Part shown: piece after piece, positions 56,695 to 64,000 of the stretch | How the letters are laid out: each line of letters begins with the position of its first letter | How positions within the stretch are numbered: the first letter of the stretch is position 1 | NCBI RefSeq assembly: GCF_019443965.1 | Contig: NZ_CP040814.1 | Coordinates: 186,001 to 250,000 of the forward strand | Length of the DNA: 64,000 nt | Origin: Salinibacterium sp. M195 | GTDB taxonomy: Bacteria > Actinomycetota > Actinomycetes > Actinomycetales > Microbacteriaceae | Direction of reading: 5' to 3' | Translations under genes and position numbers: made by a program | Notes under the pieces: generated by a model | What the model was told of the DNA's origin: nothing | The model's input: the letters and a program-made list of their open reading frames with translations, nothing else | The model's database searches: none

Positions 56695-58032
56695 ATGACG
56701 ACCACCACTACCGCAACCCAACGCAAATCTGCGCTGGGTTCAAAAGATCGCAACAAGACAGCGGTCGCCGCCGCGCTTGGTACGAGCGTAGAAAACTACG
56801 ACTTCATCGCCTTTGGCACCGCTTCCGCCCTGTACTTCGGCGCGGTTTTCTTCCCAGAAAGCGACCGATTCGTCGGCACCCTCCTCGCGTTTGCGACGCT
56901 GGCAGTGGGATTCCTTATGCGCCCGCTCGGCGGAGCGATTGGCGGCTACCTCGCAGACAAGTTCGGACGCAAGCCTGTACTCGTAGGGGCGATGCTCGTG
57001 ATGGGCAGTGCGACCTTCCTCATCGGCCTCCTCCCCACCTACGCTCAGGCCGGAGTAATCGCGCCTATTCTGCTCGTCATCATTCGAATCATCCAAGGGC
57101 TCGCCTTCGGCGCAGAATGGGGCGGTGCCATCACGATGGCGTACGAACACGCACCGTGGAACCGTCGCGGTATGTACGCCGCGATCCCCCAGGCCGGCAA
57201 CCCACTCGGTATTGCTCTCGCTAGCGGCATGTTCCTACTTTGTTCGAACATTGAGGGCGATTTGGCCTGGCGTATCCCCTTCCTTCTGAGTGCAGTCCTT
57301 GTAGTAGTAGCGCTAATTGTGCGGTCACGACTTTCAGAGTCGCCAGAGTTCGAGGCGGCCAAGGCTGAAGGAAAGATTGAGAAGAACCCATTCTTAACTA
57401 CGATCCGTCAGGATTGGCGCGGCATCCTGCGCGTAATCGCGCTGCGCATCGTTGAGTCGTTTGCGTACTACTCCACTGCTACGTATTTTCTGAACTACCT
57501 CTCGGGCCGGTTCCCAGACATCCGCCCGCTAGCACTAGCTGCGATTACGGCGGCAAGCATCACCGCCATCTTCGTCACCTTCATCATGGGTTCGCTGACA
57601 GACAAAGTTGGTCGTCGGCCGATCTATATTGTTGCGTGCGTGGTTGCCATCCTGTTCGCGTTCCCGATGTACCTTCTCACCGAAGATGGAACCCCCGCGC
57701 TTGTCGTCGGCGTCTTCATCTTTGGAATTGGAATCCTCCACGCCTCGCTCACCGGAGTACAGGGCTCACTGCTCACAGAACAGTTCGGCACCTCCACCCG
57801 CACCTCAGGCGCGTCTCTCGGTTACCAGATCGCCGCCGCAATCGGAGGATTTGCACCGCTCCTCGCAGCTTTGCTCGTCGGCTGGATCGGATGGCCGGGA
57901 GCATCCCTTCTCTACATGACAGCGGCAATTGTGGGCCTGATCGGCATTCTGGTCACCAAAGAGACCTTCGGTGCGGCAGAGCGCGCCCGGATTAACGCAC
58001 TCGTCGCCGAAGAAAAAAATCGGATCGCCTAA
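56695..58032 (+). CDS. MFS transporter of the metabolite:H+ symporter (MHS) family
   Basis: A 445-aa protein with twelve predicted helices. MHS hallmarks are ALGTSVENYDFIAFGTAS near residue 25, MRPLGGAIGGYLADKFGRKP between helices 2 and 3 and GLAFGAEWGGAITMAYEHAP. Family members take up organic acids or polyols by proton symport. AAAGGAG precedes the ATG at 9-nt spacing. Operon position after a sugar kinase and isomerase suggests a neutral sugar or sugar alcohol. Confidence 0.92.
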   Translation: MTTTTTATQRKSALGSKDRNKTAVAAALGTSVENYDFIAFGTASALYFGAVFFPESDRFVGTLLAFATLAVGFLMRPLGGAIGGYLADKFGRKPVLVGAMLVMGSATFLIGLLPTYAQAGVIAPILLVIIRIIQGLAFGAEWGGAITMAYEHAPWNRRGMYAAIPQAGNPLGIALASGMFLLCSNIEGDLAWRIPFLLSAVLVVVALIVRSRLSESPEFEAAKAEGKIEKNPFLTTIRQDWRGILRVIALRIVESFAYYSTATYFLNYLSGRFPDIRPLALAAITAASITAIFVTFIMGSLTDKVGRRPIYIVACVVAILFAFPMYLLTEDGTPALVVGVFIFGIGILHASLTGVQGSLLTEQFGTSTRTSGASLGYQIAAAIGGFAPLLAALLVGWIGWPGASLLYMTAAIVGLIGILVTKETFGAAERARINALVAEEKNRIA

Positions 58033-58087
58033 TCAAAATTCACACCACTGGGCGCGCAATCACCACGCGCTGAACCTTCGCTCACAC

Positions 58088-58122
58088 AAAAGCCCCGCAC
58101 TCCTTCAGAGTGCGGGGCTTTT
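58088..58122. terminator. Bidirectional terminator after the sugar operon
   Basis: AAAAGCCCCGCACTC and GAGTGCGGGGCTTTT form a perfect 15-bp stem with a 5-nt loop and A/T tails in both directions. It separates convergent genes. Confidence 0.93.
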
Positions 58123-58164
58123 GTCGCCAGCGTTAGCCAGTAATCACACAGCGGTAATCGCTAC

Positions 58165-59742
58165 CTATGGGCGAGGTGCTCCCCCGCCGGGAGCTCCGCC
58201 ACCGGCGCCTTCGCTACCCGCCGCCGCGACTCCGGCAGTCACAGTTCCGGCAGTCTCGCCATCGACCGTGACCATGTAGGTGTCGCCGTTCGTGATGGCG
58301 GCATCCGACAGCACGACCGACTGGAACGATTTGATCGAGGTGAACTCGGCAATCACTGTGCCGCTGCTGTCGAGCACCTGCACGGTCTGTCCAGCGCTAT
58401 AAGCCTGCTCGAGCGAGGCGCTCAACCAGCCCTGAGCCGAGGACGATTCGGGCGAAGTGGCCATGAAGGTCATGCCGACGGCCAGGACTGTTCCACTCTC
58501 GACCACGATGGTGCCGTTCGCATCGAGAGCACCCTCGCGGTCTTCCGCTGAACCGAACACCGTGGTGGTGCCGCCCGTCACGAGCATGGAACCGTTGGAG
58601 TCGATTCCATCGCCGGCAGAATTGACCGTTGTCTCGCCGCCGGTGATCGCCACCATCGCACCGTCATCCGCTTCGACAATGCCGCCGACGTCGGTGGTGG
58701 TGCTAGTGCCGCTCGTCGCATTGATGCCGTCGTCGCTCGCGTTGACCGCGAGTACGCCGCCCTCGATCGTGATGTAGTACGACTCGATGCCCTCGTAGGA
58801 ATTCGTGACAGCGGTTCCGCCGCCCGAGATCACGATGTTGACCTCGGACTTGAGCCCGTCGTCCTCGCCAGCGAGCGTGGTCGAACCGCCTGCGATCACG
58901 ATGTCGGTCTCTGCCTGCACTCCGTCATCCGCTGCGGTGAGGGCAACAGTGCCGCCTGCGATGTAGACGTAGCCGCGCGTTTCGTCTTCTTCGTTGTCTG
59001 ATTTGAGAGCATCGCCGCCGGCATCCACCGTGACGGTGCCGCCCTCGATGGTCAGCGAGTCTTTGCCGCGCAGTCCATCGTCGCCCGCGGTGACGGTGAT
59101 GTCGCCCGAGAGGATGACGAGGTCATCGTGGCTCGTGATGCCATCGTTGATCGAGCTGCTCACGGTGAGCGATCCGTCGCCCGAGATGGTGAGATCGGCG
59201 TCGCTGAAGAGTGCGGCATTGAGGTCGGCGTCGTCTCCAGTGGAGGAGAGGGTGTTGTTTCCACTGAGCGAGACCACCACGTCTTCGGCGTTGACGACCG
59301 CGATCGCGGCACTCGTTGAGTTAGCGATTTCTACTCCGTCGAGCACGAGTGCGACGACATCTTCATCGTCGGTGTCGACGACTACTTGGCCGTCGAGCTG
59401 CCCCGAGAAAATGTAGGTGCCGGCCGCCGTGATGGTGATCGTGGAACCCGAGACACTGACGCCATCGCCGTCGGCGGTCGCAGTGGACCCGTCGAGGGCG
59501 ATCGAAACGGCGCCATCGAGGGTCCACTCGTCATCGTTCGTGGTCGTCGAGTTTGCGTTTGCCGCGAGAACTTCTGTCGCAACGGGTCCTAAGTTCAGAT
59601 TGGCGCTCGCCTCGCTGACCTCGGCGGTCACGCTGGAGGTGACGGCGGGAGTTTCGACGGCAGTCGTGCATCCGGCCAACAGCACCCCGCCTATCAAGAA
59701 CGTGCTGACTGCGGCGGTAAGGGTGAAGTGATTTCGCTTCAT
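58165..59742 (-). CDS. Secreted beta-helical carbohydrate-binding lipoprotein (DUF4353/Cthe_2159-like)
   Basis: A 525-aa lipoprotein (lipobox LAGC near residue 25). After a ~35-residue linker the body is a right-handed beta-helix-type repeat: short strands with recurrent DDGLRGKDSLTIEGGTVTV, DALKSDNEEDETRGYVYIAG, DDGVQAETDIVIAGG and DDGLKSEVNIVISGG units. This is the Cthe_2159/DUF4353 pattern, whose founding member binds polysaccharide such as polygalacturonate or cellulose. The tail is Gly/Ala/Pro-rich. ATG 59742 has GAGGAG before it. The Asp-rich turns may bind calcium. Confidence 0.87.
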   Translation of the reverse strand: MKRNHFTLTAAVSTFLIGGVLLAGCTTAVETPAVTSSVTAEVSEASANLNLGPVATEVLAANANSTTTNDDEWTLDGAVSIALDGSTATADGDGVSVSGSTITITAAGTYIFSGQLDGQVVVDTDDEDVVALVLDGVEIANSTSAAIAVVNAEDVVVSLSGNNTLSSTGDDADLNAALFSDADLTISGDGSLTVSSSINDGITSHDDLVILSGDITVTAGDDGLRGKDSLTIEGGTVTVDAGGDALKSDNEEDETRGYVYIAGGTVALTAADDGVQAETDIVIAGGSTTLAGEDDGLKSEVNIVISGGGTAVTNSYEGIESYYITIEGGVLAVNASDDGINATSGTSTTTDVGGIVEADDGAMVAITGGETTVNSAGDGIDSNGSMLVTGGTTTVFGSAEDREGALDANGTIVVESGTVLAVGMTFMATSPESSSAQGWLSASLEQAYSAGQTVQVLDSSGTVIAEFTSIKSFQSVVLSDAAITNGDTYMVTVDGETAGTVTAGVAAAGSEGAGGGAPGGGAPRP

Positions 59743-59903
59743 GATCAAGCTCCTCTGGTGGGTGACAAGTTCCACTACACCGGGGTTCCCTATGACATTT
59801 CTATGAGCAAGATATACGTGAGCCGTGGATGTCGAAACGGCGTGCTGACATCGGCCCCTGCCCGCTCCTGCCGCATCACGGCTTCGTAAGAGAAGATTGA
59901 CCC

Positions 59904-60719
59904 ATGACAGCCGTGAGCGCTTCCGCCGCACCGGTCGGCGACCTGAGCGAATGGGTTCGCGCGCCCTTCACCGCCGCGGGCATGACGTACGACTGCTTCG
60001 AAAAAGGTTCGGGACCAGGGGTGGTGCTCATCCCAGAGATCCCCGGGATCACACCGGAGGTGCTTGGCCTGGCCGAGCACCTTGTCGCCGCGGGCTTCAC
60101 CGTGGTCGTGCCCTCACCGTTCGGCCAGCCCGGCAAGGTGAAGACTCTGGGGTACATGACGCGGGTCGTGCTGCGGCTGTGCGTGGCCGCCGAGTTCCGC
60201 GCGTTCGCAACGAATTCATCCCGTCCCGTCACCGACTACTTTCGGGCGGTTGCCTCCGACCTTGCTGCTCGCACTCCCGGGCGAGGCGTTGGCGTCATCG
60301 GGCAATGCTTCACGGGCGGATTTGCCCTAGCCGCGGCAATCGACGACTCCGTGGCAGCATCCGTTCTCAGCCAGCCGGCAATCCCGTTTCCCCTGGGCCG
60401 CGCGCGCCAGCTCGATGCTGGGGTCTCGCCCGACGAACTTAATCGCATCGCCGCCCGAGCGGATGCCGGTGAAGTCTGCGCTCTCGGCTTGCGCTTCAGC
60501 GAGGACACTGCCGCCCCGCGCGCCCGGTTCGACACCATCAAGGCCCGCCTCGGCGACGCCTTCGAGGTTATTCAGTTGGATTCCTCGCCAGGAAACCCCG
60601 ACGGCTACGCCGCAACCGCACACTCGGTGCTGACCGGCGAAGTGCGCGAGAACCCGGCGAACTCGGCGGCGGGCGCCCGCGACCGGGTGGTCGAGTTCTT
60701 GCGCGAACGCATCGGTTGA
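59904..60719 (+). CDS. Dienelactone hydrolase family protein
   Basis: A 271-aa alpha/beta hydrolase. The dienelactone-hydrolase nucleophile is Cys135 in VIGQCFTGG, preceded by IPEIPG with the conserved Glu45, and followed by the Asp/His region near the C-terminus (SSPGNPDGYAATAHSVLTGE with His near residue 236). It likely hydrolyses a lactone or ester. No aromatic-degradation genes are adjacent, so its substrate is unknown. Confidence 0.9.
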   Translation: MTAVSASAAPVGDLSEWVRAPFTAAGMTYDCFEKGSGPGVVLIPEIPGITPEVLGLAEHLVAAGFTVVVPSPFGQPGKVKTLGYMTRVVLRLCVAAEFRAFATNSSRPVTDYFRAVASDLAARTPGRGVGVIGQCFTGGFALAAAIDDSVAASVLSQPAIPFPLGRARQLDAGVSPDELNRIAARADAGEVCALGLRFSEDTAAPRARFDTIKARLGDAFEVIQLDSSPGNPDGYAATAHSVLTGEVRENPANSAAGARDRVVEFLRERIG

Positions 60720-60775
60720 GCAGCGTTGACTGCTCTCGTCGAGCCGGTGTCGCTGACTACGCGAGCTGGCTTGAT

Positions 60776-61168
60776 CTAGCCGAGGCTCGACCCAAGCGCA
60801 CCAACGATGTACGGGACGAGCCAGATCGCCCACACAATGACAGAGAACCGGTGAAAGCTGGTCTTCTCGGTTTCACGATTGCGCACCAGCACGACGATTG
60901 CCCATGCGAGATGCACGGCCATGAGGACGATCGCGATCACTCCCGTGACGCCCATCAACTGGTTCAGGGCGCCCTGCTCGATCCCGGCCGCACGATTCTC
61001 GGTCGCGATCAGGTTCATCAAAAAGGTGCCCGTCGCATCGGCAGCTAGCCCAAGCCCGAAGAATACGGTGTGCCACGGCTTGAGCACTTTCTGCACTCGC
61101 TCGCTCCACACCCCGACGGTGTAAAAGACAAGGGCGAGGGTGATGAGGATGATCGCAGGCAGCAGCAT
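60776..61168 (-). CDS. HsmA-like small membrane protein (TIGR03987 type)
   Basis: A 130-aa protein with four predicted helices (about 4-20, 32-52, 68-90 and 105-125). The segments WHTVFFGLGLAADATGTFLM and HLAWAIVVLVRNRE with a final FHRFSVIVWAIWL are those of the TIGR03987 family (HsmA), found with or without a SatD-type partner. Function is not established. It stands alone, convergent with the hydrolase gene. Confidence 0.75.
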   Translation of the reverse strand: MLLPAIILITLALVFYTVGVWSERVQKVLKPWHTVFFGLGLAADATGTFLMNLIATENRAAGIEQGALNQLMGVTGVIAIVLMAVHLAWAIVVLVRNRETEKTSFHRFSVIVWAIWLVPYIVGALGSSLG

Positions 61169-61352
61169 CCCTCTATCTTGCGCTGTTTACGACTCCCGAG
61201 CGAAAATGGATCGGCTCAATTAGTTGCTCGCCGCGACCCGCTCAACCTTGTCGAAGCGCTCTTCGCCTCGGCGTGTGCCGATTCGGTTCTGATGGAGCAG
61301 GCGGCCCGTTCTAGCGCACATCGCGCCGTTGCGCGAAGATTCGAGCGGCGGC

Positions 61353-61655
61353 TTAGAATTTCGTGGGTCGTAGCACTTCGATATCGCTCATGAACAGGAT
61401 CATGGCGTAGTCGGCGTAGTAGTGCTCCTGAAGGTATGCGGCGATTGCTTCGGCCGTCTCCGCGTCGCACACCACCTCGATGCGGATGTTGCTACTGGCC
61501 TCCCAGCCGGCATCGCGAACACCGCGGTTACCTTTGCCGCGGGCGTCGGTGATGGTGTACCCGTGGGCATTCAGCTGGTCAAGATCTCGAACAAGGATGC
61601 TCTCGACCGCGGCTTCTGTGATGACGGTCAACAACCTGCGGGTATGGCTTTGCAT
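61353..61655 (-). CDS. PII-like protein partner of SbtA (SbtB-like)
   Basis: A 100-aa PII-fold protein. A first strand and helix (LLTVITEAAVESILVRDLDQ) lead to a short T-loop (ARGKGNRGVRDAGWEASSNI), then EVVCDAETAEAIAAYLQEHY and a C-terminal strand ending SDIEVLRPTKF, matching SbtB-type proteins rather than GlnB. In cyanobacteria SbtB binds SbtA and controls bicarbonate uptake in response to adenine nucleotides. ATG 61655 (with AGAGGA upstream) lies 5 bp after the sbtA stop. Confidence 0.88.
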   Translation of the reverse strand: MQSHTRRLLTVITEAAVESILVRDLDQLNAHGYTITDARGKGNRGVRDAGWEASSNIRIEVVCDAETAEAIAAYLQEHYYADYAMILFMSDIEVLRPTKF

Positions 61656-61660
61656 GGTTC

Positions 61661-62605
61661 TTATCCTCTCGCGAATGTATGTGCCCACACGGCAAGTGCG
61701 TGGTAGATCGGGATGCCGAGCAAGACGTTGAAGGGGAAGGTGATTCCCAGTGCCGCGGCAAGTGACAGCGTGGGGTTCGCCTCGGGCACGGAAATGCGCA
61801 TGGCCGCCGGCACCGCGATGTATGAGGCACTCGCCGCCAGCGTCGCCAGGATTGCCGTTCCGCCGACGGAGAGGTCAAGAACCCAGCCCAGCCAGGTGCC
61901 CACCAGCGCCGAGAAGAGTGGCATCCCGATTCCGAAGGCGACCAGAAATGGCCCGTAGCGGCGAAGGCTTCCGATCTGCTTTGCGGTGATCAACCCCATT
62001 TCTAGGAGAAACACGGCGAGGAATCCTTTGAACAGATCGAAGAAGAACGGCTCGATCGGCTTCAACCCGTCCGGTCCGGCTGCCCAACCAATGAGCAGTC
62101 CACCCAGCAGCAAAACAATTCCCTTGCCGAGGAACACCTCGTGGGCCACCGACCTCCAGCGCATCTCTCGTGAGATTCCTCGCGCGAGCACAATTCCCAC
62201 CAGGATGGCTGGCACCTCGAGCATCACCAGAAGCAGCGGCATGTGTTCTTCGAAAGGGATCTGCCTGCTGCCGAGGTATGCGACGGCCACCGCGAAGGTG
62301 CCGACGCTCACGGATCCGTAGTGGGCGGCGATTGAGGCGGCGTCCGCACGCGTGAAGCGTCCCAGATAGCGCAGGACAGGAAATGCGAGCAGGGTTAGCA
62401 CGAGGCCCATGACCACCACAGCCCCCATGTGCGGCAGCAATGTGGAGAAGGGCTGTTTGGCGAGTTCGACGCCGCCCTTGAGCCCGATGGAGAGCAGCAG
62501 CACGATGCTGACGAACTCGTACACTGCTGCCGGAAGACGCAATTCCGACCTCAGCAAGCCCGCGACGGCTCCGAGCAGGAAGAACAGGATGATGGGATCG
62601 ATCAC
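61661..62605 (-). CDS. sbtA: SbtA-family sodium-dependent bicarbonate transporter
   Basis: A 314-aa membrane protein with about ten helices. Family segments include LLSIGLKGGVELAKQPF, AAHYGSVSVGTFAVAVAYLG, GFLAVFLLEMGLITAKQIG and SASYIAVPAAMRISVPEANP, the substrate-binding half-helix regions of SbtA. It is expected to import HCO3- with Na+. GTG 62605 was chosen because AGAGAG precedes it; the frame continues 17 codons upstream without a site. A PII-like gene follows at 5 bp, the known sbtAB arrangement. In a heterotroph it may supply carboxylases. Confidence 0.9.
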   Translation of the reverse strand: MIDPIILFFLLGAVAGLLRSELRLPAAVYEFVSIVLLLSIGLKGGVELAKQPFSTLLPHMGAVVVMGLVLTLLAFPVLRYLGRFTRADAASIAAHYGSVSVGTFAVAVAYLGSRQIPFEEHMPLLLVMLEVPAILVGIVLARGISREMRWRSVAHEVFLGKGIVLLLGGLLIGWAAGPDGLKPIEPFFFDLFKGFLAVFLLEMGLITAKQIGSLRRYGPFLVAFGIGMPLFSALVGTWLGWVLDLSVGGTAILATLAASASYIAVPAAMRISVPEANPTLSLAAALGITFPFNVLLGIPIYHALAVWAHTFARG

Positions 62606-62676
62606 GCGGTGACTCTCTGGTTCGCTTACGGTCCGTAGCCCATAGGAGGCGCCCAAGGGTCAACCTCTTCGATATA

Positions 62677-62718
62677 CGCTGTGCAATACACGATAACCAT
62701 AGCGTGTATTGCACAGCG
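62677..62718. promoter_or_regulatory. Perfect 16-bp inverted repeat between sbtA and its regulator
   Basis: CGCTGTGCAATACACG (62677-62692) and CGTGTATTGCACAGCG (62703-62718) are exact reverse complements separated by 10 bp. The right arm covers the -35/spacer region of the small regulator gene (TAGGAT at 62728-62733 as -10), and the left arm lies before sbtA. It is a strong operator candidate for the divergent regulator. A cruciform or RNA role is less likely. Confidence 0.8.
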
Positions 62719-62739
62719 CGTGTCACCTAGGATGGAACG

Positions 62740-63024
62740 ATGAACAGCTGGACCTTCCTGACCAATCACGCACACGTTCTGCTGTCTGTTTCTAGGGACC
62801 CCACCATGCGGCTACGGGACATCGCCGAAGCCGTCGGCATCACCGAACGAGCCGCCCAGCGCATCATCGCCGAACTTGTCGCAGACGGGTATCTCACGCG
62901 CAAGCGGGATGGCCGACGCAACAGCTACGAGCTCTACCCGGATCTACCGCTTCGGCACCCCCTGGAGCGCCACCACCAGATCGGCGAATTGCTCAAGACA
63001 CTGGGGTCCGAACACCGCGCGTAG
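62740..63024 (+). CDS. Small winged-helix regulator divergent from sbtAB
   Basis: A 94-aa MarR/ArsR-like DNA-binding protein. Residues ~22-65 form the helix-turn-helix and wing (MRLRDIAEAVGITERAAQRI and ELVADGYLTRKRDGRRNSYE); no metal-binding or Cys sensor motif is visible. ATG follows TAGGAT by six nt, so it is probably leaderless. Its position across a perfect inverted repeat from sbtAB makes it the likely controller of bicarbonate uptake and of itself. Confidence 0.85.
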   Translation: MNSWTFLTNHAHVLLSVSRDPTMRLRDIAEAVGITERAAQRIIAELVADGYLTRKRDGRRNSYELYPDLPLRHPLERHHQIGELLKTLGSEHRA

Positions 63025-63102
63025 GCGCATGGCAGCCGAAGGTCTGCCTATTCGCACTGGCGCCGGGAGCCTTCGCCCCCGGAGACTGGACAAACGAAAA
63101 AA

Positions 63103-63134
63103 GAAAGGCCCCGCCAAAACAGGCGGGGCCTTTC
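63103..63134. terminator. Terminator for tRNA-Arg and the small regulator gene
   Basis: GAAAGGCCCCGCC pairs with GGCGGGGCCTTTC around a 6-nt loop. On the minus strand it is followed by TTTTTT, a good terminator for the tRNA transcript; on the plus strand it lies about 80 bp after the small regulator's stop. Confidence 0.88.
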
Positions 63135-63139
63135 TCGAG

Positions 63140-63215
63140 TGGTGCGCCCGGAGGGATTTGAACCCCCGGCCTATTGATCCGTAGTCAATTGCTCTATCCG
63201 CTGAGCTACGGGCGC
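63140..63215 (-). tRNA. tRNA-Arg (anticodon ACG)
   Basis: 76 nt including an encoded CCA. The acceptor stem GCGCCCG/CGGGCGC, D arm with AGCTCAGCGGATAGAG, anticodon stem-loop ATTGA-CTACGGA-TCAAT (ACG at positions 34-36) and T arm GGGGTTCAAATCC are all visible. A34 is the target of TadA, encoded at 2738-3190. Confidence 0.97.
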
Positions 63216-63301
63216 ATCTTATTGACTTGCGCCAACCAGAAAACTATACCAGCGGTTTGGGCCTCCCACTGACACTTCCGGCAGTCGGATGCCGCGAGCG
63301 C

Positions 63302-64000
63302 CTATTTTCTGACGCGAAGGTGGGCGACGCCACCGTCAACTTCGAGCGCGGTACCCGTGGTCGAGCCAGAAAGTGGGCTCGCCAAATACGCGATCGCGCC
63401 GGCGACTTCTTCTGGTGTCACCATGCGTCCGGTGGCCTGGCGGGCATCCAGTGCGGCACGTTCGGCGACGGGGTCGTCGAAGCCCTGCAGCATCCGTTCC
63501 ACAAACGGGGTGGAGACTGTGCCCGGGCTGACCGCGTTGACACGCACACCATCCGCCACATGATCAGTTGCCATCGCGTAGGTGAGAGCGAGAACGGCAC
63601 CCTTCGATGCGCTGTAGAGCGCGCGCTCGGGGAGGCCGTTGAGTGCGGCGATCGAGCAGAGGTTCACGATCGCCGCGTGCTGCGACTTGCGCAACCACGG
63701 CAGCGCTGCCGCGGATACCCGGGCCATACCGGTGACGTTGATGTTGAGCACGCGTGCCCAGTCGGCGTCATCGTTGTCTTCGACGGTTCCGACCGCGCTG
63801 ATGCCGGCATTGTTCACGACGATATCGATGGCGCCGAGCTTCTCCCCCACCGCTGCAATCGCCACATCGACGGACGCACGATCAGACACGTCAGCGGTGA
63901 ACCCGTGGAGCCGAGCATCCAACCCCTCTGTATTGAGATCGAGCACCGCAACGGTCGCGCCACGCGCTTCTAGCGCGAGCGCCGAAGCCAGGCCGATGCC
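63302..64000 (-). CDS. SDR family oxidoreductase, N-terminus beyond the window
   Basis: Partial gene of about 233 codons running off the right edge. It begins in view with GIGLASALALEARGATVAVL, part of the cofactor-binding glycine loop, then shows NNAGISAVG and the catalytic YSASKGAVLAL (Tyr-x-x-x-Lys) and ends with SPLSGSTTGTALEVDGGVAH. These are classical short-chain dehydrogenase features. The preceding TGxxxGIG residues lie outside. The substrate is unknown. Confidence 0.93.
   Translation of the reverse strand, partial: GIGLASALALEARGATVAVLDLNTEGLDARLHGFTADVSDRASVDVAIAAVGEKLGAIDIVVNNAGISAVGTVEDNDDADWARVLNINVTGMARVSAAALPWLRKSQHAAIVNLCSIAALNGLPERALYSASKGAVLALTYAMATDHVADGVRVNAVSPGTVSTPFVERMLQGFDDPVAERAALDARQATGRMVTPEEVAGAIAYLASPLSGSTTGTALEVDGGVAHLRVRK

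Noticed and set aside
62677..62718. Perfect inverted repeat as IS ends or an attachment site
   Set aside because: No transposase, target duplication or integrase is near, and the position between divergent promoters fits an operator better.

Overview
The window is high-GC chromosomal DNA from a Gram-positive actinobacterium. A member of Microbacteriaceae is the best guess, from protein style, class-E-type sorting motif, tRNA-less 16S-23S spacer, MetPS-type transporter pair and frequent leaderless starts; the 16S gene at 42604-44131 would settle this. I see no insertion sequence, prophage, integrase or CRISPR array, so this looks like ordinary core plus niche-adaptation chromosome. Many genes show a TANNNT hexamer 6-8 nt before the start codon and no ribosome binding site, implying leaderless mRNAs.

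Left part (1-12 kb): the end of a sugar ABC permease; proC divergent from a cation-diffusion-facilitator gene over a shared palindromic -10; tadA, upp; a short Cys-rich leader peptide before a winged-helix regulator; VOC and PNPOx-like proteins; a guanidinium exporter (gdx) behind a guanidine-III riboswitch; MepB-like, MscS and photolyase genes; a secreted Asp/Val-repeat protein.

12-38 kb: a Mn-uptake module (DtxR/MntR-type regulator plus three-gene ABC transporter, sharing a 20-bp operator); a flavin amine oxidase; a LacI-controlled oligopeptide ABC transporter ending in a C45-type acyltransferase/amidase; metP-metS; flotillin; a (hydroxy)proline cluster (X-Pro aminopeptidase, GntR, ornithine-cyclodeaminase-like, proline-racemase-like); a two-component system followed by a flavin-based extracytoplasmic electron-transfer set (ferric-reductase-like, FMN-binding, ApbE); a short HPF-like protein and a methyltransferase.

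38.6-44.5 kb: a complete rrn operon (16S-23S-5S, minus strand) with terminator, a 23S processing stem, a boxA-like site and a candidate promoter.

44.8-64 kb: a YjeF-N protein with a degenerate glycine loop, a DUF427 protein, TetR, a 2164-residue surface protein with alternating prealbumin-like and DUF11 repeats and a LAFTG anchor, a LacI-controlled sugar module (PfkB kinase, RpiB-like isomerase, MHS transporter), a beta-helical lipoprotein, dienelactone hydrolase, HsmA-like protein, an SbtA bicarbonate-transporter/PII-like pair with a divergent small regulator around a perfect 16-bp inverted repeat, tRNA-Arg(ACG), and the end of an SDR gene. The most interesting candidates are the sbt module with its operator, the Cys-codon leader peptide, the palindromic bidirectional -10, the giant LAFTG protein and the LacI/Dpp/C45 locus.
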